The notes under the pieces were generated by a model, which had not been told where the DNA came from, searched no databases, and saw only the letters and a list, made by a program, of their open reading frames with translations. A stretch of DNA of 64,000 bases, taken from assembly GCA_910586625.1 (NCBI GenBank), contig CAJUIZ010000003.1, positions 1 to 64,000 on the forward strand, written 5' to 3'. Numbering within the stretch: the first letter of the stretch is position 1; each line of letters begins with the position of its first letter. The position numbers were made by a program, and so were the translations under genes. Source of the DNA: an uncultured Christensenellaceae bacterium (GTDB lineage Bacteria; Bacillota; Clostridia; Christensenellales; CAG-314). This document shows positions 1 to 6,559 of this stretch, in pieces.

Positions 1-170
1 GACACCACGGACATCTATTCATAATTTTCTCCGCTAAATTACTGTTTATCGTACTGCCATTATATCACTTTGTCAATGAAAAATCAAATATTCTACTGTT
101 CAGAAATCCCTAATTCCTTGCGTAGTCTGGGCTTTTTTGTGCTGAACCCCTAAATTGAAATCGTTTATCC

Positions 171-199
171 TTGATATTTTCCTACTAATGTGCTATAAT
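171..199 (+). promoter_or_regulatory. Sigma-A type promoter of the SLOG gene
   Basis: TTGATA at 171-176 and TATAAT at 194-199 are separated by 17 bp, an almost perfect housekeeping promoter. Transcription would start near 206 and give a leader of about 190 nt before the SLOG start codon at 399. Bases 1-170 hold no gene that I can see. Confidence 0.75.
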
Positions 200-205
200 A
201 CTAAT

Positions 206-398
206 GCTACGTCATTATTATAAACTCCTGTCTACCTCCTACAAGGGGGGTAGTCTATGTTCATTTGTATGGAAAACAGTGAAAAAATCGGTAGTAATAC
301 TTGTTCCAACTGTTTTCCACAAGAAAGGAGTTTAATGGCGTAGCAACCACGGAACGGTATTCTACGGAGTGTCGTTCCGAAAGGGCGGCACTTCTTTT
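206..398 (+). ncRNA. Structured 5' leader with three hairpins and a two-codon uORF
   Basis: The predicted leader contains three clear stems: 232-239 with 246-253 (8 bp, pyrimidine arm against a G-run), 270-280 with 309-319 (11 bp, perfect) and 350-356 with 373-379 (7 bp, perfect). Between the second and third stem an AAGGAG (325-330) precedes a minimal ORF ATG-GCG-TAG at 335-343. The stems are seen directly; a regulatory role for the downstream SLOG gene is inference. I do not recognise it as a known riboswitch class. Confidence 0.5.
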
Positions 399-959
399 AT
401 GTCTGAAAAAACAGTATGCTTTATCGGCCACCGAACCGTAGTCAATGCCGAGCAGGTCAGAACCAAACTGTTCGATATTCTCTCGACGCTCATTTCAAAC
501 GGTGCCGATACTTTTTTATTCGGCAGCCGAAGCGATTTCGATACCCTTTGCTGGGAAGTTGTAACCGAGCTTCAAAAAGAATATCCGCAACTCAAACGAA
601 TAAGTTATAACGCACCGCACGAAGCCGCTTTTACTTCCAAAGAAGAACGGGAGGATTTTGAAAAGTTCTTTTCTCAAATGGTTAAACACGAAGTGCATTA
701 TGCCGACTACGAAGAAGCCGTCCGTTCTGAAAAATCTCTTAATGCTAATAAAAACGCATACATAATGCGCAATCAAGAAATGATCGACACAAGCGACGTA
801 TGCGTTTTCTACTACAACAAAGACTATAAGCCACCAAAGCGGAACGCCCCAAATAAGTTTTTACCAAATTATCAACCTAAAAGTGGAACGGCGATAGCTT
901 ACGCCTACGCCGTTCAAAAGAAAAAACAGATATATAATATATTCACCGAAGAAACCTAA
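399..959 (+). CDS. SLOG-superfamily protein (DUF1273/YpsA-like)
   Basis: Protein of about 186 aa starting MSEKTVCFIGHR. The GHR near the N terminus, the later FLFGSRSDFD segment and the C-terminal KSGTAIAYAYA stretch fit the Rossmann-like SLOG fold of the DUF1273 group, whose members are thought to bind nucleotides or nucleotide-derived ligands. An in-frame GTG at 369 would add ten residues but lies inside the third leader hairpin, so ATG 399 is preferred; a clear close ribosome site is lacking, which is unusual and may relate to the structured leader. Such genes are common on clostridial mobile elements. The exact ligand is unknown. Confidence 0.75.
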   Translation: MSEKTVCFIGHRTVVNAEQVRTKLFDILSTLISNGADTFLFGSRSDFDTLCWEVVTELQKEYPQLKRISYNAPHEAAFTSKEEREDFEKFFSQMVKHEVHYADYEEAVRSEKSLNANKNAYIMRNQEMIDTSDVCVFYYNKDYKPPKRNAPNKFLPNYQPKSGTAIAYAYAVQKKKQIYNIFTEET

Positions 960-970
960 CGATAATTATA

Positions 971-996
971 AACCGAGACCATTGATCTCGGTTTTA
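971..996. terminator. Rho-independent terminator, possibly bidirectional
   Basis: AACCGAGA (971-978) pairs with TCTCGGTT (986-993) around a 7-nt loop, followed by a T-run. It lies between the convergent SLOG gene and the minus-strand gene at 1015-2253. Confidence 0.7.
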
Positions 997-1014
997 TCTA
1001 TATCCTTGCCGAAA

Positions 1015-2253
1015 TTACGACTTGCTAAGCCTGTTTGCCCTATCTAATAATGCTTCATACTTTCTCGCACATTCGCTTTCGGTGGCATTATAATAAGCAC
1101 TCTGCATCACTACTATATAATCGTAAACTTCCCTACTGACTCCACCGCTCTTTTTAGAAGGAATATTTGCAACTACAGCAAGAAAAACAAGAACAAGGAC
1201 ATTTATTGCAACTAAAATAATCATTATCGTTATCACTATATTTTGAGCATTGTCTGAAACAGAAACACCGACTATTAAACCCACTATAAAAATTGCAATC
1301 GTTATGAGAAAAATAGCACCCATTGCGGTCAAGAGAGGACTAACCTTGATGGTATCTATCGAAAAGCATTTACGTTCATCCTCAGTCAGTATCGAGCAAA
1401 CACGACTAACCTCATTTTTTCGACGTTTCGTTTCTTCCTTACTGATTTTCTTTTGTTCCGAACAACGATAATTTTCTATTTCCTTTATAATAACGGTATA
1501 GCCACTCCACGTCGATCTACAAAAAGACGGCATATCTTTCAATAACATTTTATAGGCAACAAGACGTTGTTTTCGGCGCCATTCATCAAGTGTTCCATTT
1601 TTGTCGGCACGGACATTAAAGTCAAACCTTTGAAAATCAAAATCATAACCGTATTTCTTAATAATTTCTTGCGTACATTCCAAACAAAGCCGCAAGATAA
1701 TCTGCGCCGGAACACTTTCAAAAAATCCTTTCGCCAATCCGCTTAAGGGGGCATTATTCTTGTATGTATCGTATTCATATAACCTACCATTTTTCTTAAT
1801 AGGCTTTGAAAGAAGCGAATCCCCAAAAAGCAAATCTAATTCGTCAAAGTCAGGCGTATGAACTTCATCTTGCCAAACCATTCTTATCGTACCGAGTTCT
1901 TCCCATCCGCTTCCACCGATAAGGGTATGATTTTTAATTTTTTCCTTAATCCAATCAGTATAGTTTTTAATATTCCGTTCATTTCTCTCAATCGTTTCTT
2001 GTTCTGCTTTAGTATATGGCTGTTCAAAATTATCTTCAGGAAGAATATGCCTTATAAATTCTTCTGGCGAAGGATGAGTAGTTTTTACATACTGATCCAT
2101 CTCGTCAATAAGGTTTCTTAAGCACTGACAAAAAATCACATCCTGCAATGCTATATTACGAATCGGCTTAGAGCCACTTGTGTTTTTAGGCTTACACGGT
2201 GGAGTGCTCTCTCCTACAATCACACCTAAAATAAATGCCGTAAATTCAGTCAT
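1015..2253 (-). CDS. Hypothetical protein with C-terminal membrane hairpin
   Basis: 412 aa, start supported by AGAGG upstream. I do not recognise a catalytic domain. The first about 300 residues look soluble and charged. Two hydrophobic segments follow (roughly residues 305-330 and 337-365, rich in Ile, Val and Leu), then a short hydrophilic tail of about 45 residues. The shape is that of a soluble domain anchored by a two-helix membrane hairpin. It lies head-to-tail upstream of nothing obvious and downstream of a PH-like gene on the same strand (31-bp gap), so the two may be co-transcribed with hsdM from the promoter at 3.9 kb. Confidence 0.55.
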   Translation of the reverse strand: MTEFTAFILGVIVGESTPPCKPKNTSGSKPIRNIALQDVIFCQCLRNLIDEMDQYVKTTHPSPEEFIRHILPEDNFEQPYTKAEQETIERNERNIKNYTDWIKEKIKNHTLIGGSGWEELGTIRMVWQDEVHTPDFDELDLLFGDSLLSKPIKKNGRLYEYDTYKNNAPLSGLAKGFFESVPAQIILRLCLECTQEIIKKYGYDFDFQRFDFNVRADKNGTLDEWRRKQRLVAYKMLLKDMPSFCRSTWSGYTVIIKEIENYRCSEQKKISKEETKRRKNEVSRVCSILTEDERKCFSIDTIKVSPLLTAMGAIFLITIAIFIVGLIVGVSVSDNAQNIVITIMIILVAINVLVLVFLAVVANIPSKKSGGVSREVYDYIVVMQSAYYNATESECARKYEALLDRANRLSKS

Positions 2254-2284
2254 AGTTAAACCTCTTTAATCGGGAGGACAAAAA

Positions 2285-2635
2285 TTACACCGTCTTGTTA
2301 TTTACAAGTTTGTCCATCAAAGCGAACCATTTTTTATGTTTGTCAGAGATAGCGAAAATTATTTCTTCGTTTTCCGTAGTCGTTACTATCAATGCTTTTC
2401 TGTTCAACCGAAAACGACCTTTCACGGCAGAAGTGATTTTTTCATAGGGCAAAACGAGATAAAAGTCTTTTGAAGAGACGAGTTCCGAAATACCTTTTAC
2501 CAACCCGCCACGGGTATATGTAGCAAAAAAGCCGCGCCTATTGAAAACAAGCCCTTCATCCGTTGCCACACACTCACCGAGTATCCCTTTTCCTCCGCGC
2601 CACATATTAGTAACGCTGGATAACAACACCTGCAT
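2285..2635 (-). CDS. Small PH/GRAM-like domain protein
   Basis: 116 aa with an AAAGGAG ribosome site. The order of strands (GILGECVATDEGLVFNRRG, then a YTRGG linker, YLVLPYEKITSAVKGRF, ALIVTTTENEEIIFAIS) and a final helix (KKWFALMDKLVN) match the general pattern of bacterial PH or GRAM-like domains, in which a beta barrel is capped by a helix. No catalytic residues are evident. It sits 11 bp downstream of the chimeric hsdM. The fold call is pattern-based and the function unknown. Confidence 0.5.
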   Translation of the reverse strand: MQVLLSSVTNMWRGGKGILGECVATDEGLVFNRRGFFATYTRGGLVKGISELVSSKDFYLVLPYEKITSAVKGRFRLNRKALIVTTTENEEIIFAISDKHKKWFALMDKLVNNKTV

Positions 2636-2646
2636 AACTCACTCCT

Positions 2647-3831
2647 TTATATTCCGTAAAGCCCCGTCTTATCATCAAGATAACCGCCGCCTTTCTTATA
2701 ATCGCAAAGGTCAACCCAGCCTGTTACGGGAACTTTCTCGATTGGATTTTTGCTATCCCTATAATACGCTTCATTATGCGAAGTTAAGAAAACCTGAACG
2801 CTATCAAAATACCGGTTTTTAGCAAAGAGATAGAGATCGTCAAAATACACCGGTTTCCCTTCCGCTGCGCTGGGTTCATATTCAATATGCAAAATCCAGC
2901 CATAGTTTGCGTTACTCGTAGGAGGCACAGGATAGCCGTCCCAACGAGGATCGTCCGTAAGTTCGTTTTCCTCACGCCAAGATTTTTGATTGAACGGCGG
3001 ATTCGCCATAATGTAGTCGAACTTTTTGTCTTTATGCTGATCATTCGTAAATGTGCTTACGGCTATTTCTCCCAAGTCGCTGTTAATGCCGCGAATAGCA
3101 AGGTTCATCTTTGCCAGCTTCATTGTCGTACTCGTTGCTTCCTGACCGTAAACAGCAATTTCTCTTGTGTTTCCGTTATGGCTCTGCACAAACTTCATTG
3201 ACTGAACGAACATACCGCCCGAACCACAGCAAGGATCGTAAATTGTGCCTTTGAACGGCTCTATCATTTCGGCGATTAAATTGACTATACATTTCGGCGT
3301 ATAGAACTCTCCCTTACCCTTGCCCTCTTGCAATGCAAAGTTGGAGAGAAAGTATTCATACACTCTACCCATTACGTCCTGCTCTTTGTCTTTAGTCAGT
3401 TCGATTTTATTCAGTTCATCCAAAAGTGACGAAAGTTTAGAAACGTCAAGTCCAAGACGCGAATAGTAGTTATCGGGCAAAGCACCTTTTAGCGTTTTAT
3501 TTTTCTGCTCGATATTATAAAGTGCGGTATCTATTTTCAAAGCAATATCCGGCTGTTTTGCTTGCGACATAATGTACGACCAACGGGAAGTTTCGGGAAT
3601 ATAGAAAATGCTCTTTTGCGTATAAAACTCCGTTATATCCACATAAGCACCCTTGCCCTCATTGATAAGTTCCTGCTTACGTTCCTCAAACCTATCGCTC
3701 GCATACTTCAAGAAGATAAGGCTTAAAACAACGTGCTTATATTCCGCAGGCTCTACATTACCCCTTAATTTATTTGCAGCCTCCCACAAAGCGGCTTCCA
3801 TTGATTTTTCTTGCTTTTGTGCTTTTGCCAT
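2647..3831 (-). CDS. hsdM: Chimeric HsdM: type I methyltransferase truncated and fused to a foreign tail
   Basis: Start at ATG 3831 behind GAGGTG. Residues 1 to about 315 are a typical type I restriction-modification methyltransferase: HsdM_N helical domain, KGEFYTPKCIVNLIAEMI, SAM motif DPCCGSGGMF and catalytic motif NPPFN. The normal continuation (usual length near 500 aa) is missing: after ANYGWILHI the reading frame runs into about 78 residues containing YYRDSKNPIEKVPVTGW and GGGYLDD. That tail is homologous to the 104-aa protein at 43354-43668, not to HsdM. No hsdS or hsdR is nearby, so the gene is probably a remnant of a lost type I system, although its frame is open. The SAM and NPPF motifs remain intact. 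Confidence 0.85.
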   Translation of the reverse strand: MAKAQKQEKSMEAALWEAANKLRGNVEPAEYKHVVLSLIFLKYASDRFEERKQELINEGKGAYVDITEFYTQKSIFYIPETSRWSYIMSQAKQPDIALKIDTALYNIEQKNKTLKGALPDNYYSRLGLDVSKLSSLLDELNKIELTKDKEQDVMGRVYEYFLSNFALQEGKGKGEFYTPKCIVNLIAEMIEPFKGTIYDPCCGSGGMFVQSMKFVQSHNGNTREIAVYGQEATSTTMKLAKMNLAIRGINSDLGEIAVSTFTNDQHKDKKFDYIMANPPFNQKSWREENELTDDPRWDGYPVPPTSNANYGWILHIEYEPSAAEGKPVYFDDLYLFAKNRYFDSVQVFLTSHNEAYYRDSKNPIEKVPVTGWVDLCDYKKGGGYLDDKTGLYGI

Positions 3832-3882
3832 AAATTGCACCTCGTTTGATATTCCGCAGAACTCTATAATCCTACATATAGC

Positions 3883-3911
3883 ATTATACTAAATTCCGAC
3901 AAAATAATCAA
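3883..3911 (-). promoter_or_regulatory. Promoter for hsdM
   Basis: Read on the minus strand: TTGATT (3911-3906), 17 bp, TATAAT (3888-3883). The start of transcription is expected near 3876, about 45 nt before the hsdM ATG. Confidence 0.65.
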
Positions 3912-3953
3912 GCGGTATGTGCCTTAAATAAGGGACAATAAACAGAAATGAGA

Positions 3954-4116
3954 GCGTGGCGTGTGCTTGTCTTGAACAAGTGGGCTCGCTACGCTCGCCC
4001 AGACAAGCACACGCCACGCAACAAACCAACGCAACGCGCAACGGCTGCAACAAACGCAGCGGCGAAATTCGGGCGGCACGCGCGGGGCTTGTCGTGCTCG
4101 CCCGAATTTTCGCCGC
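3954..4116. other. Double-hairpin intergenic region, candidate phage replication origin and packaging signal
   Basis: Two strong inverted repeats lie just past the Rep stop codon. The first has perfect 19-nt arms (3954-3972 and 4001-4019) with a GGGC/GCCC inner stem. The second has arms 4059-4074 and 4100-4116 with one bulged base, and an inner GCACG/CGTGC stem. Filamentous phages carry such clustered hairpins (plus and minus origins, packaging signal) in the main intergenic region next to the replication gene. The structures are seen; the origin role is inferred from position. The whole 3841-4125 gap has no gene. Confidence 0.6.
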
Positions 4117-4125
4117 CGTGTATCG

Positions 4126-5166
4126 TTAGTTGCACTTTCGCATTTGCGCTATTACTTCGGAGCTTACTTTTCCCATATATAAGCCCTCGTCCCAGCAGTT
4201 GAAATCGTCAAACAGTAAGAGTTTTTTTTCTTCCTGTCCGATAGTCGAAACTATATCTTCATCCATAATGTCGGATATAAAGTATTGAAATAAGCCTTTG
4301 CTGTATACAATCTTTTCACCCGATTTTTCTATGTACTTCATAAGATACGAAAGTTCTCTTTCCAAATTGTTTTCTATCGGAAGAATTTCTTCAAAATCCG
4401 ATCTTCCGTACTTTTTGTTAAAAAACGTGTTTTGCACCGTTGTTCGCATCCTATGATTTCGCAAGTCATAGTCCGTTTTTTCAAAAAGTTCACCAACCAT
4501 CGCATTCTCCGGTATGTAAAATAAGCCGTGAAAATGTAATCTTTGCTTTTCGGGCGAGCGTTCCCATACGCCCATGTATTTCCATTCTTTACGGTAGCAC
4601 AAATTACGCAAACACGTTTGCAATGCCTTTTTGAAACTTTCTTCCGTGTGTTTCTCATCCGAATACGTAAATGTGCAAAAGTAATTAAACCGCGCTAATC
4701 GTGCTTTCCGCACCATACGAATACGCCTATAAACCATATTTTTATGCTTCCGCTCAAACCCCAAATCCACATACCATTTCAGTTGTTCTATGGTATCGAA
4801 ATACGGTTCCATACCGTCCATAACTTTGTAATGCCGCTCGGCACGCGGCAGGTCTATATACTTTTTATACAGTTCCTCGAACAGTTCTTTTCTTGTCATT
4901 TGACGCTCATTTTTAGGCGCGGGAATTGCCGCCTGCGGCTCGCTTTTCGGCGTGTCCGTTAGTAGTTGTTCCGTATCGTCGTTTCCGTCGCTTACCGGCG
5001 AAATTAAAGGCTCTGTCGCCTTAACGGTTTCAGAGCCTTCGTTGTCGTCGGCGACGGTTATCTTTTCTTCTACGGGCTTCGGGCGATAGCGTTTCGGACG
5101 CTCGGTATGCGGTATCGCTATGTAGTGCGATCCGTCGAAATATACCTTGGTTTCTCCGTAAGCCAT
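4126..5166 (-). CDS. Rolling-circle replication initiator (HUH-family Rep)
   Basis: 346 aa. The order of rolling-circle motifs is present: motif 1 FCTFTY, motif 2 LHFHGLFY (the paired histidines that bind the metal ion), and motif 3 ELSYLMKYIEKSG with tyrosine as the likely nicking residue. An acidic, low-complexity N-terminal region of about 90 residues precedes the catalytic core. Such proteins nick one strand at the origin and drive single-strand phage replication. It is the last gene before the hairpin region. Of alternative families, replication proteins of gokushovirus or plasmids share the motifs, but the Zot gene upstream favours an inovirus. Confidence 0.85.
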   Translation of the reverse strand: MAYGETKVYFDGSHYIAIPHTERPKRYRPKPVEEKITVADDNEGSETVKATEPLISPVSDGNDDTEQLLTDTPKSEPQAAIPAPKNERQMTRKELFEELYKKYIDLPRAERHYKVMDGMEPYFDTIEQLKWYVDLGFERKHKNMVYRRIRMVRKARLARFNYFCTFTYSDEKHTEESFKKALQTCLRNLCYRKEWKYMGVWERSPEKQRLHFHGLFYIPENAMVGELFEKTDYDLRNHRMRTTVQNTFFNKKYGRSDFEEILPIENNLERELSYLMKYIEKSGEKIVYSKGLFQYFISDIMDEDIVSTIGQEEKKLLLFDDFNCWDEGLYMGKVSSEVIAQMRKCN

Positions 5167-5201
5167 AATTGCGTTTTCACGAGGGATAGCCGCCGTAAAT
5201 G

Positions 5202-5414
5202 TTACTTACACCGTTTCTTGTAGTCCGGCGTATTCTTGTAAAGCATAGCGTACTCGAAATTGCCGTGAACTTTCATAGCGCGTTTGAGCGCCTTAACGTC
5301 GCCGCTCTCGGCGGCTTCACGCAGTTCGCTCTCGCTGTAACGGTAGCCGTCTTTCAGTTCGCTGGCGGTATATTTCCGAGCCAAACGCTTGTGTCGTGCA
5401 GTAAAAAATCCCAC
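5202..5414 (-). CDS. Small basic hypothetical protein
   Basis: 70 aa, lysine- and arginine-rich, predicted mostly helical (SELREAAESGDVKALKRAMKVHG). It sits 2 bp after the 106-aa gene and 35 bp before Rep, clearly inside the prophage operon. The helical stretch resembles short DNA- or ankyrin-like repeats but this is weak. No family recognised. A role in phage replication would suit its place beside Rep. Confidence 0.55.
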   Translation of the reverse strand: MGFFTARHKRLARKYTASELKDGYRYSESELREAAESGDVKALKRAMKVHGNFEYAMLYKNTPDYKKRCK

Positions 5415-5416
5415 GC

Positions 5417-5737
5417 TTATTTACCTCCTTTCTTGGATTTTTTGTTTTGCTTTTTCGCAAGTTTACGCTCGCGTTTCAGCCGCTTTTGCTCGGCTTTCGC
5501 GCAACGTTTCTCTTGCTTTTTCTTTTGCGCCTGTTTCTTACGAACTTGCTTTTGAAAGAGTTTATCCTCCCGATCCAGCCGCTTGAACGCCTTTTTCATA
5601 TTCTTGAAAATGTAGGCGTTTATCTTGTCGTTGTACTTTTCGGGGACAAAATCGGCAGTATCGAGCGTGTGCGAAAAAGTTTCGTAATACTTAGTTAGAC
5701 ACTCGTTAATGAGTTTATTTTTGTTGTAATTCAGCAT
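5417..5737 (-). CDS. Lysine-rich hypothetical protein
   Basis: 106 aa whose last 50 residues are almost entirely Lys, Arg, Gln and Ala and would form a highly basic helix or disordered nucleic-acid-binding tail. The start codon overlaps the end of the Zot gene by 7 bp, indicating translational coupling. No family recognised; a DNA-binding or packaging-associated role is plausible in a single-stranded phage. Confidence 0.55.
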   Translation of the reverse strand: MLNYNKNKLINECLTKYYETFSHTLDTADFVPEKYNDKINAYIFKNMKKAFKRLDREDKLFQKQVRKKQAQKKKQEKRCAKAEQKRLKRERKLAKKQNKKSKKGGK

Positions 5738-6555
5738 ACCTGTTTACCTCGCTTTTGGTAGTAACCGTCCGGAAGTTCGTCGTCGTTTTCCGAAAGATAA
5801 CGCATATAGCCTTCGGCGGTTTGCTCGGTCGGCTCGGCGACGGAATAATCAAAATCGGTATCGAAATGCCCGTCGTAGAACTTCGGCTTGCAGCACTGAC
5901 TGTCGTAACAATCGAACACGTTATAGTTCGCCGTTACGACTTCTTCCGTGTAACACGTTTTGTCCTGCTTGCCGCTCGCCATATATTTGTCAAACAACGC
6001 GCTGTTGTCTATGCGACGGATATGCCACCTTAAGCCGTCTATTCTGCCGTAGCCGTTATACGAAAACTCCAAAGACATAATCTCTATAAACTGCGAAAGC
6101 TCGCGTATATTCACGTCAATTAGCATAGGTCTTTGCGTATCCAACCAAATATCCAAGTCGTTGTGTCCGTGTTGTTCATACCACCGACTTTGCCAATCGG
6201 GAAAATACATAGACATACGGCTGTTTAGGTACTTTTGCGCTTCGGTAATAAAAATGCACTCGAACGGAAGATTGAAATGCGTTTGTACAAAATCGTTAGC
6301 AAAGCCGAGCCGAAACGGATTGATACGCCGACTGAAACGGGGAGAATAGCGGTACTTATGGAAAACCATATCGTAGTTCGCCGCCACGCAGTGCGTGGGA
6401 ACGGTTTTGAGGTTGTCAAAACCGTTCGCCGTTTTGTTCATAATCTCGCGCTGCATACGCTTACTGTGCTGTCTGTCGAAAGCCGTTTCGTGCGCTATAT
6501 GCGTCATAAAACACGTCTTGCCCGTTCGGGGCGGTGCGAAGATTATCGTTATCAT
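5731..6555 (-). CDS. zot: Zonular occludens toxin-like (Zot/pI) morphogenesis ATPase
   Basis: 274 aa beginning MITIIFAPPRTGKTCFMTHIA, a Walker A loop in the position typical of filamentous-phage pI/Zot proteins. A hydrophobic strand ending FITEAQKYL stands in for Walker B (the usual DEAQ reads TEAQ here). DIWLDTQRP is the conserved segment that follows in Zot ATPases. pI uses ATP to assemble and extrude virions through the membrane. I see no transmembrane segment in the C-terminal 100 residues, whereas the Ff-type pI has one; the anchor may be provided by the neighbouring membrane proteins. This is the key marker gene for the inovirus assignment. Confidence 0.85.
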   Translation of the reverse strand: MITIIFAPPRTGKTCFMTHIAHETAFDRQHSKRMQREIMNKTANGFDNLKTVPTHCVAANYDMVFHKYRYSPRFSRRINPFRLGFANDFVQTHFNLPFECIFITEAQKYLNSRMSMYFPDWQSRWYEQHGHNDLDIWLDTQRPMLIDVNIRELSQFIEIMSLEFSYNGYGRIDGLRWHIRRIDNSALFDKYMASGKQDKTCYTEEVVTANYNVFDCYDSQCCKPKFYDGHFDTDFDYSVAEPTEQTAEGYMRYLSENDDELPDGYYQKRGKQVC

Positions 6556-6559
6556 AGGC

